Source of the DNA: Pseudomonas fluorescens
Lineage (GTDB): Bacteria > Pseudomonadota > Gammaproteobacteria > Pseudomonadales > Pseudomonadaceae
Length of the DNA stretch: 64,000 nt
Reading direction: 5' to 3'
Assembly: GCF_018614775.1 (NCBI RefSeq)
Contig: NZ_JAGGOF010000045.1
Span: forward strand, 1-64,000
The translations under genes were made by a program, and so were the position numbers. Shown one piece after another: positions 37,668 through 46,433 of the stretch. Below the pieces are notes generated by a model. It had not been told where the DNA came from and searched no databases. It worked only from the letters and a program-made list of their open reading frames with translations. Within the stretch, counting starts at the first letter, position 1; each line of letters opens with the position of its first letter.

Positions 37668-38990
37668 ATGACAGCTGGAAACATTGAAATCGATACGCTC
37701 GTGGTTGGCGCAGGCCAGGCTGGCATTGCCATGAGCGAGCACCTGAGCAAACTGGGTATCGCTCACCTGGTCCTCGAGCGCAATCGGATTGCCGAAGCAT
37801 GGCGCACCGGGCGCTGGGATTCGCTGGTCGCCAACGGGCCGGCCTGGCACGATCGTTTTCCGGGGCTCGAGTTCGACGACCTGAGCCCCGACAGCTTCGC
37901 CCCGAAAGAGCGGGTCGCCGACTATTTCGAAGCCTATGCGCGCAAATTCAAGGCGCCGATTCGCACCGGCGTCGAGGTGCGCAGGGTCGAGCGCAATGTC
38001 GGTCGTCCGGGCTTTACTGTCCAGACATCCGAGGGTGTGATCCAGGCCAATCGAGTGGTCGTGGCCACGGGGCCTTTCCAGCGTCCGGTGATCCCGGCCA
38101 TCGCCCCGAAAGACGAGCGTCTCACGCAGATTCACTCCGCCCACTACCGCAATCCCCAACAGTTGCCTGAAGGCGCCATCCTGGTGATAGGCGCCGGGTC
38201 CTCCGGTACCCAGATCGCGGATGAACTGCAACGTGCCGGTCGCCAGGTCTATCTCTCGGTGGGCCAGCATGACCGGCCGCCGCGTGCGTACCGCAATCGG
38301 GATTTCTGTTGGTGGCTGGGGGTACTGGGGGAGTGGGACCAGGCGACGATGAAGCCGGGCCGCGAGCATGTCACGATCGCCGTCAGCGGCGCCCAGGGTG
38401 GGCGAACCGTGGACTTTCGCGAACTGGCCGGACGCGGCATGAAGCTGGTAGGTGTGACAAGCTCGTTCGACAAGGGCCTCGTGACGTTCCAACCGGACCT
38501 GGCCGACAATCTGGCGCGGGGCGACGAAAACTACCTGGCGGTGCTCGATGCGGCCGATGCGTACATCGAGCGCAACGGACTGCAACTGCCGCTCGAACCC
38601 GAAGCACGTCGCGTATTTCCCGATCCTGAGTGCGTCAGTAACCCGATCCTTGAGCTGGATCTGGTCGAGGCGGGCATCACCACGATCATCTGGGCCACCG
38701 GCTATGCCACCGATTACAGCTGGATGAACGTCGATGCATTCGATGCCAAGGGCAAGCCTGTCCACCAGCGCGGCGTTTGCAGCGAGTCAGGCATCTATTT
38801 CCTGGGGCTGCCATGGCAGTCGCGGCGCGGGTCTTCATTCATCTGGGGCGTTTGGCACGATGCCAAGTACGTCGCCGACCACATCGCGACCCAACGGACC
38901 TACCTCGAATATCGCGACGCAGCGCAGCGCGAGGATGAACAGTGCGCAGCGGTGATCGCGCCGATCCTGGACCGCCCCGTCGGCGCCTGA
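37668..38990 (+). CDS. Flavin-containing monooxygenase (CzcO-like)
   Basis: A 440-residue FAD/NADPH oxidoreductase. The FAD loop is VVGAGQAGIAM (12-22), and the NADPH loop is LVIGAGSSGTQIADEL near residue 170. The WHDRFPGLEFDD stretch and late ATGYATDYSW are typical of the CzcO/FMO family. ATG 37668 follows AAGGA. Such enzymes hydroxylate nitrogen or sulfur, or perform Baeyer-Villiger oxidation. It is followed after 52 bases by a RidA gene; imine by-products of an amine oxygenase would be hydrolysed by RidA. Confidence 0.88.
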   Translation: MTAGNIEIDTLVVGAGQAGIAMSEHLSKLGIAHLVLERNRIAEAWRTGRWDSLVANGPAWHDRFPGLEFDDLSPDSFAPKERVADYFEAYARKFKAPIRTGVEVRRVERNVGRPGFTVQTSEGVIQANRVVVATGPFQRPVIPAIAPKDERLTQIHSAHYRNPQQLPEGAILVIGAGSSGTQIADELQRAGRQVYLSVGQHDRPPRAYRNRDFCWWLGVLGEWDQATMKPGREHVTIAVSGAQGGRTVDFRELAGRGMKLVGVTSSFDKGLVTFQPDLADNLARGDENYLAVLDAADAYIERNGLQLPLEPEARRVFPDPECVSNPILELDLVEAGITTIIWATGYATDYSWMNVDAFDAKGKPVHQRGVCSESGIYFLGLPWQSRRGSSFIWGVWHDAKYVADHIATQRTYLEYRDAAQREDEQCAAVIAPILDRPVGA

Positions 38991-39042
38991 CACACCGCGC
39001 TGAACACCGGCGCGGCCAACCTTCCGTTTGGAGCAAGCTCAC

Positions 39043-39498
39043 ATGGCACAACCGACCCACACCCGTATTCGCATGTTCAACACCAAAGAGACCTATCCGA
39101 ACCAGTCCTTGGATAACGACCTGTGCCAGGCGGTTCGCGCGGGTAATACGATTTACGTGCGGGGCCAGATCGGCACCGACTTCGACGGCAATCTGGTCGG
39201 GCTGGGCGATCCGCGAGCCCAGGCCGAGCAGGCGATGAAGAACGTCAAGCAACTGCTCGAAGAAGCCGGCTCGGACCTGTCACACATCGTCAAGACCACC
39301 ACCTACATCATCGACCCACGCTATCGCGAGCCGGTGTATCAGGAGATCGGCAAGTGGCTCAAAGGCGTATTCCCGATTTCAACGGGACTGGTGATTTCCG
39401 GCCTGGGCCAGCCTCAATGGCTGATGGAGATCGACGTGATTGCGGTGGTGCCTGACGACTGGCAGCCGATCACCAGTGATGAACGCCAGCGACGTTGA
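39043..39498 (+). CDS. RidA-family (YjgF) protein
   Basis: A 151-residue RidA/YjgF/UK114 protein; members of the RidA subgroup hydrolyse reactive enamines and imines released by PLP enzymes. Landmarks: YVRGQIGTDFDGNLVGLGDPRAQAEQAMKNVKQLLEEAG and HIVKTTTYI. The invariant arginine of the active RidA subgroup (in an R-P-x-R context) is not evident in the C-terminal part, so it may belong to another subgroup. ATG 39043 is preceded by GGAG. It is downstream of the monooxygenase gene. Confidence 0.88.
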   Translation: MAQPTHTRIRMFNTKETYPNQSLDNDLCQAVRAGNTIYVRGQIGTDFDGNLVGLGDPRAQAEQAMKNVKQLLEEAGSDLSHIVKTTTYIIDPRYREPVYQEIGKWLKGVFPISTGLVISGLGQPQWLMEIDVIAVVPDDWQPITSDERQRR

Positions 39499-39701
39499 CA
39501 GTGTACGTGGCACCTGCGGCAAGGAATCAACACGTCCGTAAGGCGCTGGCAAAAGCGTTGGTTGCACAGACCGCCCTTCATGTTCAGAGCGTGCGTCTTT
39601 CCACCGATACTTCTGGAGGCGATGCGTTTTACCTGCGCTGCGGCTTCGTGCGAATAGAAGATGTCCATGCCACCCACATCATGGAACTGGTCAACGCGTG
39701 A
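39495..39701 (+). pseudogene. GNAT acetyltransferase C-terminal fragment
   Basis: Sixty-eight codons reading VYVAPAARNQHVRKALAKALVAQ, then VQSVRLSTDTSGGDAFYLRCGFVRIED. This is the acetyl-CoA loop and C-terminal strand of a GNAT N-acetyltransferase (usual length about 150 residues). The N-terminal half is absent; upstream is the intact RidA gene, whose stop overlaps it. No proper start codon or ribosome site is present. A deletion relic. Confidence 0.6.
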
Positions 39702-39786
39702 TCAGACAGCTTTGGCCGAAAGCTGCCTGACGCTCACGACCGTGCAAAGCCGCTCCCTATGGTTCCTCCGCGACTCCCGCTCGGCT

Positions 39787-40755
39787 TCAGGAAACAGCGA
39801 ACTGCCTCGACTGGCGACTTAATCCAGGCGTCTTGCCTGTAATGCGTTTGAATGCGCGACTGAAGGCCGCCTGAGAGGTATAGCCCAGGCGCTGCGCTAC
39901 CTCTTCAATCGGTAGCCTTTCAAGCGTCAACCACTGGCTCGCAAGCCGCATCCGCAACTCAGTGACGTAACGCAGCGGGGCCATGCCAATCGTCGCTTGG
40001 AAACGGTCCGCGAAGACCGAGCGCGAGGTGTTGCATTGCTCCGCCAACTGCGCAACGGTCCAGTCGCGCCCCGGCTGTTGATGGAGCGCGAGTAGCGCAC
40101 CCGCCAGGCGCGGATCGCGCAATGCTGCGACCAGGCCGGAGGCATTACCGCAGGCGCACTCCACCCAACCGCGAACGACCATGGCGGCCACCACGTCGGC
40201 CAAACGCGCGAGGATACCGGCGAAGCCGACACGCGCGGCACTGACCTCGCGTTCCATGGTGGTCAGGATAGGCACCAGTCCGGGGTAACGTTGGCCGCCG
40301 GCATCAATCAACATCAGGCCCGGCATCAGCCTGCCAAGGCCATGGATACTGCCCAGTTCAAACTCCATGCAGCCACTGAACAATAGGGTGGTCGGCGTGG
40401 GGCTGGCATCGGTTCCGGTATCCACCGCGCTGACCGTATCACCGAGTGGGGCGCCGTCCAGGCGGTCGATGTCCTGAACAGGCACGTCCGTATGGGAAAG
40501 CAGTTGATGGGCCGCGCCATGGGAGATGAATACGGCGTTGCCGGCGGACAGCGCATACGTAGTCCCGTCCTCCATCCGCAACACCGCATTGCCGACCGCG
40601 AGGAAGTGAAACCAGGCATGCCCAGGTTTTTCAGCGAAGCCCAGGCCGAAGGCTGGACCGGCTTGGATACGTCGGTACTCGACGCCGCGCAGACGCATGC
40701 CGCGCAACAGTTCGTTGATGAGATCCGAGGAGAGGGCAAACTGATTGGTCGGCAT
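39787..40755 (-). CDS. AraC-family regulator with cupin sensor
   Basis: A 322-residue regulator. The N-terminal half (residues 1-190) is a cupin_6-type sensor (GLGFAEKPGHAWFHFLAVGNAVLRMEDG). The C-terminal double helix-turn-helix is at 220-320 (WTVAQLAEQCNTSRSVFADRF; PIEEVAQRLGYTSQAAFSRAFKRITGKTPG). It is divergent from the MFS gene 102 bases away and probably controls it. Confidence 0.9.
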   Translation of the reverse strand: MPTNQFALSSDLINELLRGMRLRGVEYRRIQAGPAFGLGFAEKPGHAWFHFLAVGNAVLRMEDGTTYALSAGNAVFISHGAAHQLLSHTDVPVQDIDRLDGAPLGDTVSAVDTGTDASPTPTTLLFSGCMEFELGSIHGLGRLMPGLMLIDAGGQRYPGLVPILTTMEREVSAARVGFAGILARLADVVAAMVVRGWVECACGNASGLVAALRDPRLAGALLALHQQPGRDWTVAQLAEQCNTSRSVFADRFQATIGMAPLRYVTELRMRLASQWLTLERLPIEEVAQRLGYTSQAAFSRAFKRITGKTPGLSRQSRQFAVS

Positions 40756-40857
40756 GATTCAGGCGTTTCAGTCAAAAAAACGAGGTTTTCGATCATAGAT
40801 CATCCAGTTTCCTCCGCCTAGACTGCGGGTCGCGATTAAATTTGGGAGATCCGTGCA

Positions 40858-42108
40858 ATGACTGACTGTGTGTGTAATGCCGTATCCGACAGCCGTCCTG
40901 GCGCCGGGCTGGATGTAGAACCTGCAACCCCTGCGTGGATGGCTGTTTTCTCGTTGGCCATGGGCGTGTTCGGATTGCTCACCGCTGAGTACCTGCCGGC
41001 CAGCCTGTTGACGCCGATGGCTACCGATTTGGCTGTGTCCGAAGCGCTGGCTGGCCAGGCGGTAACGGTAACAGCGGTGGTTGCGCTGTTCGCTGGCTTG
41101 TTGGTGCCAGGCCTGACTCGCGGTATCGACCGCCGCTGGGTGCTGCTGGGGTTTTCCCTGTTGATGATCGCATCCAATCTTCTGGTCGCCGTTTCCTCCA
41201 GCTTCGCGGTGCTGTTGGTGATGCGTATCTTGCTGGGTATTGCCCTTGGCGGGTTCTGGAGCATGGCGGCAGCGGTGGCGATGCGCTTGGTACCGGGGGC
41301 TTTGTTGCCCCGAGCGCTCTCGATCATTTTCAGCGGCATTGCCGTCGGGACGGTGGTTGCGGTCCCGCTGGGCAGCTACCTGGGCGGGCTATATGGCTGG
41401 CGCAGCGCGTTCTTTGCAGCGGCGGCGGTAGGTCTGGTGACCCTGGCTTTCCAGTCGTTCACGCTGCCGCGCCTTGCGCCGCGCACGCCGGCACGTCTGC
41501 GCACCGTACTCGAGGTTTTGCGGCGCCCGGGCATCGCCATGGGGATGTTCGGGTGTGTGCTGGTGCACAGCGGTCACTTCGCGATGTTCACCTATGTTCG
41601 GCCATTCCTCGAGGGCACCACCGGCATCGGCCCGCAAGGGTTGTCGCTGATGCTGCTGGGATTCGGTGTGGCGAACTTCGGCGGCACGCTGTTGGCCGGG
41701 TGGCTGCTTGAGCGTCATCCACTGGCCACCTTGGTGTTGATGCCTGCGCTGGTGGGCGTCGCAGCACTGGCGTTGGTTCTGTTGCCGGCCTCGGTGCCGG
41801 GGCAGGCGATGCTGCTGGCGATCTGGGGCCTGGCCTTTGGCGGTGTGCCGGTGGCGTGGTCGAACTGGGTCGCCAGCGCAATACCTGATCAGGCGGAAAG
41901 CGCGGGAGGCATGGTGGTGGCTTCTGTGCAGTCGGCCATCGCAACGGGCGCCGCCGCTGGCGGTGCGATGTTCAGTCTCGGTGGCAGCGCAGGCGTATTC
42001 GTAGCGGCGGCCGTGCTGATGCTGCTGGCCGCGCTGCTGATTGCGTTGCGTGTCCGAGTCCCTTCTGCCCATGGCGGTGCCCAGGCCAGGCCGGCGCTGC
42101 ACCTTTGA
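40858..42108 (+). CDS. MFS transporter (DHA1 sugar/drug efflux-like)
   Basis: A 416-residue membrane protein with about 12 hydrophobic segments. The N-terminal helix region MAVFSLAMGVFGLLTAEYLPASLLTPMATDL is typical of the AraJ/YdhP-like DHA1 efflux group, and TRGIDRRWVLL marks loop 2-3. GGGAG precedes the ATG. It pairs with the divergent AraC regulator, an arrangement common for inducible efflux pumps. The substrate is unknown. Confidence 0.9.
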   Translation: MTDCVCNAVSDSRPGAGLDVEPATPAWMAVFSLAMGVFGLLTAEYLPASLLTPMATDLAVSEALAGQAVTVTAVVALFAGLLVPGLTRGIDRRWVLLGFSLLMIASNLLVAVSSSFAVLLVMRILLGIALGGFWSMAAAVAMRLVPGALLPRALSIIFSGIAVGTVVAVPLGSYLGGLYGWRSAFFAAAAVGLVTLAFQSFTLPRLAPRTPARLRTVLEVLRRPGIAMGMFGCVLVHSGHFAMFTYVRPFLEGTTGIGPQGLSLMLLGFGVANFGGTLLAGWLLERHPLATLVLMPALVGVAALALVLLPASVPGQAMLLAIWGLAFGGVPVAWSNWVASAIPDQAESAGGMVVASVQSAIATGAAAGGAMFSLGGSAGVFVAAAVLMLLAALLIALRVRVPSAHGGAQARPALHL

Positions 42109-42126
42109 CCCGGCTCCCCAGCCGCC

Positions 42127-42172
42127 CCGATTCCTCGTGCCAGAGCATCTCGGATGAGCGATGAGGAATCGG
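42127..42172. terminator. Inverted repeat between convergent genes
   Basis: CCGATTCCTC (42127-42136) and GAGGAATCGG (42163-42172) form a perfect 10-base stem with a 26-base loop, between the 3' ends of the MFS gene and the lipoprotein gene. There is no clear T-run, so a bidirectional terminator is possible but unproven. Confidence 0.35.
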
Positions 42173-42210
42173 ACGCCGGGGGCCGATTTTCAAAGGTGCT
42201 CGGGATGCCG

Positions 42211-42480
42211 CTACTCGTCGGCACTTTTCATATGAAAAATCGTGTACGGCAGGATCAGCGTATCGGCGACAAAACTGAATGGCAGGTCAATGACTGCAAA
42301 CGGAGCCAGGGCACTCATGGCTCCGGCGTCGTCGTCCGCCGCGCCTTTGATGATCTCCAGATCGACAGTCACGCCGCAGTAAGGATGGAGGCCGCACATG
42401 TGCCCGTAGCTGGAGCTTTCGTTGACAGTCGCGCACCCTGTCAGCAGCGCCATGATCATAGCCGTTAGCATGAGCCGCAT
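42211..42480 (-). CDS. Small YceK-like lipoprotein (DUF1375)
   Basis: An 89-residue lipoprotein. The signal ends LLTGC with the lipidated cysteine at residue 16. The mature part has HMCGLHPYCGVTVDLEIIKG and FAVIDLPFSFVADTLILPYTIF, the YceK/YidQ family pattern. GAGGG precedes the ATG. The family has no established function. It converges on the MFS gene. Confidence 0.8.
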   Translation of the reverse strand: MRLMLTAMIMALLTGCATVNESSSYGHMCGLHPYCGVTVDLEIIKGAADDDAGAMSALAPFAVIDLPFSFVADTLILPYTIFHMKSADE

Positions 42481-42567
42481 GATGTACCCTCGCCCTGAAA
42501 GAGCAAGACTGTAGCACTGAAACCGGCCGCCCCCTGTCGTTACGCGGAAAGTTTTGCAGTGCGTCTT

Positions 42568-43215
42568 CTACAGCGCAGGACGTTGCAATTTGACCCATTC
42601 CTGTACCGTGGGTCGTTGCCATTGGCGCTCTGCGTATTCCACCAGCGCGCTGGGCACGGAGTCGCCGTTGAGTATCAGTCTGTTGAGCATCAACGCCAGG
42701 TCAACGTCGGCGATCGACCACTGGCCGAACAGGTACTCCGGACTGTTGGCCAGCAGCGATTGTGCGGCGCTGACCAGCTTGCGCGCCGCCGACTGTGCCG
42801 TTGGCGACAAGGGCGCTGATTTGACTCCATAGAACACCACCAATGTGGAACGCTCCTGCCGAATTGGCAGCAGGTCACTGCGCAACCATGCCTGCACCTG
42901 GCGTGCCTTGGCGCGTTGGAATCGATCCTGCGGATACACCGGCGTCAACGGGAAGGCCTCTTCCAGGTACTCGGTGATTGCCGACGATTCAGACAGGGCG
43001 AAATCGCCCTGGACGAGCGTGGGCACCCGTTGGGTCAGCGAAAGGCTGGCATAGTTCTGTGCCAGGTTTTCGGACGCATCGAGGTCTATCGGGCTCATCT
43101 CAAATTCGATGTCCTTTTCGCGAAGTGTCACGAAAACCGACATGGCATAGGGACTGCTGAATTGAGCGTCAACGTACAGGCGCAGGCGGGAATCGGTCAC
43201 GGGGGGCATCTCCAT
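42568..43215 (-). CDS. yfcF: Glutathione S-transferase, YfcF type
   Basis: About 215 residues with an N-terminal thioredoxin-like domain (LRLYVDAQFSSPYAMSVFVTLREKDIEFEM; cis-proline region QRVPTLVQGDFALSESSAITEYLE) and a C-terminal helical domain (QAWLRSDLLPIRQERSTLVVF; WSIADVDLALMLNRLILNGD). The order and phrases match E. coli YfcF, which has glutathione transferase and peroxidase activity. ATG 43215 or 43209 are both possible starts. It is a single gene with no operon partner. Confidence 0.85.
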   Translation of the reverse strand: MEMPPVTDSRLRLYVDAQFSSPYAMSVFVTLREKDIEFEMSPIDLDASENLAQNYASLSLTQRVPTLVQGDFALSESSAITEYLEEAFPLTPVYPQDRFQRAKARQVQAWLRSDLLPIRQERSTLVVFYGVKSAPLSPTAQSAARKLVSAAQSLLANSPEYLFGQWSIADVDLALMLNRLILNGDSVPSALVEYAERQWQRPTVQEWVKLQRPAL

Positions 43216-43602
43216 CTGTATGAAGGGCACACGCTACGAGTTCGAGCGCGATAAATACAATCCAGATTTTTCATGGGCGTATTCCTCGCCGGAATAGCGT
43301 GCAGCCTGCATCGCTCTTACGCTTGCCAAAACTGCGACTACACTCGGTCTTGCCGGCCCAGAAGGATCGACGGTTGCCACAGGTCTTCGTTGGGTCGTTT
43401 GAAAATCGGGATCGATGGCTCTCATGGGGGCAGTCTACTCAAGACGCCCCCCCCCCGATCGCCTCGAAAGCCACGTCCCATTGAATTTATGCCCCCATGA
43501 TCGAGTCATTGACTGAGAGGGGGGCGAAGCGCCTCATACCAACCATTGAAATCACCCGCCTGGCTGCTTACCTAGGTAACGGGTCTGCCCTAAGGATAGA
43601 CA
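43216..43602. other. Gap between yfcF and tspO with a C10 tract
   Basis: About 390 bases without a convincing gene. It must hold the divergent promoters for yfcF (minus) and tspO (plus). A run of ten C at 43447-43456 is the most striking feature. Short open frames here have no start signals or family character. Confidence 0.5.
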
Positions 43603-44043
43603 ATGACCTTTTTCATTTTTCTCTTGGCCTGTGCTGCCGCGGCGAGTACGGGGATCATCTTCAAGCCCGGTTCATGGTACGCGTCCCTCGTGAAACCTGG
43701 CTTCACGCCCCCTGACTGGCTGTTCCCGGTGGCCTGGACCGTGATCTATCTGTCGCTGGCCTGGGCAGGCTACCGCTTGACGCTGATTCCGGGGAGCCAG
43801 GCGGTGATCGCATTATGGGCGGCGCAGATCGCGCTCAACACGCTGTGGACGCCCGTGTTTTTTGGCGCGCACCAGATGTTCGCCGGCATGGTGATCATCA
43901 CGTTGCTCTGGCTTGTCGTGGCTGCCCTGGTGGTACTGTCATTGCGCCTGGACGTGATCACCGGGCTGATTCTGTTTCCGTATCTGGCATGGCTGTGCGT
44001 GGCGGCCGCGTTGAATTTTTCCATCTGGCGCAATAACCGTTAG
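43603..44043 (+). CDS. tspO: TspO/MBR-family membrane protein
   Basis: A 146-residue membrane protein with five hydrophobic helices. Family landmarks: WYASLVKPGFTPPDWLFPVAWTVIYLSLAWAGYRL and QIALNTLWTPVFFGAHQMFAGMVIITLLW. TspO proteins bind porphyrins and are linked to tetrapyrrole and oxygen or light responses. AAGGAT precedes the ATG. It converges on the end of the phl cluster with 72 bases between. Confidence 0.92.
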   Translation: MTFFIFLLACAAAASTGIIFKPGSWYASLVKPGFTPPDWLFPVAWTVIYLSLAWAGYRLTLIPGSQAVIALWAAQIALNTLWTPVFFGAHQMFAGMVIITLLWLVVAALVVLSLRLDVITGLILFPYLAWLCVAAALNFSIWRNNR

Positions 44044-44115
44044 AGACCCGATTTGCAGGGCGGCCCTAACGGTTTCAGCTCGGCCGGTGCACGCACGACC
44101 TGACCCATTCCATCC

Positions 44116-45039
44116 TCAGGATTTTCTGGGAGGCGACAAGGGGAGGTCAATGCACGGGCTATGCCGTGCGCGTCTTGCGGGCAAGGGAAACAGCGACACG
44201 AGCTCCTCTTCGACGATCTGATTGCTCATGGTCAGTTCCAGTTCGGGGCAGTCGATGCTGAGCCAGTCACCGTGTTGAAGCGGCACGTGGGTGGTGCGGT
44301 GGCTCAGGCTGTGGAAGACATAGTGAACGAGCCCGGGTTCGAGAAACTGCTCATGTTTCTCCAGGAATTCCTGCGAATATCGACGCAGGCTCTGCCAGCC
44401 ATGCAAACTCATTCGATGGTGGCTGGCGGCCAATGGCTGGCCCTCGCGTTCCACCTGCACGTTGATGGCCAGGTCGGCCTGCATTTCCCCCAGTATCAAG
44501 GCCGGGGCTACGGCGCAGGTGCGCAAGCGGGCTTGTGCGGAAGAAATGGCGTCACGGCCGTGCAGCACATGATCGTGGATGTCATTGCCCAGGGTGAAGC
44601 CAATGAAGCGCAGCGCGCCAAAATGGTCGACCCAGTAGAGGCAGACGATGCACGGTTCGCTGCTGATGCTTTGTGAATGGTAGGGAACCTGGAGAGGCTC
44701 GCCGTCCGTCGTGAGCAGTCGTCCGTTGCCTTTGTAATACCAGGCTTGTTCTGTCTTGGCGGTGCACAGTGTGATTTCGCTGATCTGGACCGATAAGTTG
44801 TTATCAGGCTTGAGCGGTGGCCGGTATTTCACTGCAGTGGACGTGAGTGGGTAGGGGGTGGACGGCAGGCCCTTGAGATAGGTTTCCCAGTCCAGGTTTG
44901 CCTGGGCGCAATAGACAAGCGCTTCGTACAGGTTTTGCTGCGATGGGCGCACTTCCAGGCTGTGACCGGATTTGAAGTCGAACACGCCTAGGCCGCGTTG
45001 CGGCTCCGCAGCGTCCAACAACATCACGTAATGCGTCAT
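44116..45039 (-). CDS. phlI: PhlI, FAH-like hydrolase of the DAPG cluster
   Basis: A 307-residue protein, last gene of the phl biosynthetic strand. It resembles fumarylacetoacetate-hydrolase-superfamily proteins of the GguC kind: RPPLKPDNN early, SSEPCIVCLYWVDHFGALRFIGFTLGNDI with the typical GNDI turn, then CAVAPALILGE. The usual E-P-E metal-ligand motif is altered to SEPC, so activity is uncertain. Its ATG overlaps the phlE stop by four bases. The position matches the gene called phlI in other DAPG producers. The role in DAPG biology is not established. Confidence 0.75.
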   Translation of the reverse strand: MTHYVMLLDAAEPQRGLGVFDFKSGHSLEVRPSQQNLYEALVYCAQANLDWETYLKGLPSTPYPLTSTAVKYRPPLKPDNNLSVQISEITLCTAKTEQAWYYKGNGRLLTTDGEPLQVPYHSQSISSEPCIVCLYWVDHFGALRFIGFTLGNDIHDHVLHGRDAISSAQARLRTCAVAPALILGEMQADLAINVQVEREGQPLAASHHRMSLHGWQSLRRYSQEFLEKHEQFLEPGLVHYVFHSLSHRTTHVPLQHGDWLSIDCPELELTMSNQIVEEELVSLFPLPARRARHSPCIDLPLSPPRKS

Positions 45040-46310
45040 GACTTATCCTCCAGGATCAAGTGGGTGGGTAGGGGGCTGCGGTCGTTAAGCCTGTTGAAAG
45101 TGGGGTTGGCTTCCTTGAGCCGCAAGGACAGCAACCCACCCGTCAAGCTGCCCGCCAGCGCCAGGAACAGGATGGCTGTCAGTCCCCAGGTCATCGCGAT
45201 GTAGCCGGCGACCACGGGCGCGACGCCACCGCCCAGAATCTCTCCGCACCCCACCACCAGGCCTGTCGCGGTGGCCAACAGGCTGGGCGGCACCGATTCG
45301 CTGGTCAGTGGCCCGACGGTGATGCAGATCAGGCTGAAGTTGATGAATGACAAAAAGAACAATTGAAGGAACAGCAGCCAGGGCAATGGCGGGCTGACGA
45401 TGAGCAGGCCCACCAACAGTGCGCTGATCATGAAGCAGACGGAAACGACGGGCTTGCGACCCAACTGGTCGGAGAGGCCGGGGATGACGAGTTGACCAAA
45501 AAAGCCACCCAGGCCGATCGCGGAAATGACCATGGCCATGGAGAAATTGCTCAGGTGCAGAATATCGGTGAGGTAGCTGGGGAGCAGGGCGCACAGAACG
45601 AATTGACACGTCAGTATGCAGAGCATCAAGGCAATGTTGAGTCGCACGTTACCGCTGCCCAGGGCCGTTCGCCACTGGCTGTCGGAGGGTTGACCAATGG
45701 GCTCCGCGTGCGCCCTCTTGGCAGGTTGATAACTCTTATAGAGATACCAGGCCACCAGCAGTCCCGGTAACGAGATGATGGCAAATACCGCGCGCCACGA
45801 TCCGAAAAACTCAAGCAACATCCCTGCTAACAGCGGGCCCAGGCACAAGCCAATGATGGGAAACAACGCCTGCTGGATCCCCAGGTTGAGTCCCCGTCGG
45901 CAGGGTTGTGACACTTCATCGGTGACAATGATACTGACGGGTGTGAACGCGCCTTCACAGACGCCCATCAATGCGCGCAGGAGCACCAGGCCCACCAGAC
46001 TGGTGATCAATGCAGAAGCGCCGGCCAGAAGCGACAGCAGGGTGATCGACAGTACCAGCAGTTTCTTGCTGCCCAATAGCCTGATGGCCGAGCCCATGAA
46101 TAGCGCCGAGCCGCCCCACGCGAATGCCAGGATCGCCGACAACAGGCTCAGGTCCTGATAGTCCAGGGCCAGGTCATGCATGATCACCGGGAACAGCGGC
46201 ATGATGATGAATCGGTCCAGTCCTACCAGCCCGAAGCTCAGTGATAAAAGAACGATCATGCGTCTTTCATATCCCCCCCAAGGTCGGGTGGCCAGATACT
46301 TTCTCTCCAT
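45036..46310 (-). CDS. phlE: PhlE, DAPG efflux MFS transporter
   Basis: A 424-residue MFS permease with about 12 helices. The N-terminus is MIVLLSLSFGLVGLDRFIIMPLFPVIMHDL, typical of PhlE. ATG 46310 is preceded by AAGGA. In DAPG producers PhlE exports DAPG or its precursors and aids self-protection. It lies 123 bases downstream of phlD, with a strong hairpin in the gap, and overlaps phlI. Confidence 0.9.
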   Translation of the reverse strand: MERKYLATRPWGGYERRMIVLLSLSFGLVGLDRFIIMPLFPVIMHDLALDYQDLSLLSAILAFAWGGSALFMGSAIRLLGSKKLLVLSITLLSLLAGASALITSLVGLVLLRALMGVCEGAFTPVSIIVTDEVSQPCRRGLNLGIQQALFPIIGLCLGPLLAGMLLEFFGSWRAVFAIISLPGLLVAWYLYKSYQPAKRAHAEPIGQPSDSQWRTALGSGNVRLNIALMLCILTCQFVLCALLPSYLTDILHLSNFSMAMVISAIGLGGFFGQLVIPGLSDQLGRKPVVSVCFMISALLVGLLIVSPPLPWLLFLQLFFLSFINFSLICITVGPLTSESVPPSLLATATGLVVGCGEILGGGVAPVVAGYIAMTWGLTAILFLALAGSLTGGLLSLRLKEANPTFNRLNDRSPLPTHLILEDKS

Positions 46311-46386
46311 GTTCCTTTCCTTCCTATCCGTGGTCCTTTGGAAGTCCTTTCGAACGAGCTGGACGCTTGCGACCACAACGGCTGTA

Positions 46387-46411
46387 GCCGAGGGGCACGT
46401 GTGCCCCCGGC
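46387..46411. repeat. Strong hairpin between phlD and phlE
   Basis: GCCG-A-GGGGCAC, a two-base loop GT, GTGCCCC-C-GGC: eleven paired bases with near-perfect symmetry on either strand. It sits in the phlD-phlE gap, 77 bases above the phlE start. No T-run follows on the minus strand, so it may stall or stabilise the transcript rather than terminate it. Confidence 0.5.
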
Positions 46412-46433
46412 TTGGTGCTTGTGGTTCGGCCCG

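Noticed and set aside
43234-43425. 63-codon minus-strand frame upstream of yfcF
   Set aside because: No ribosome site, low-complexity composition and no family pattern; treated as non-coding.
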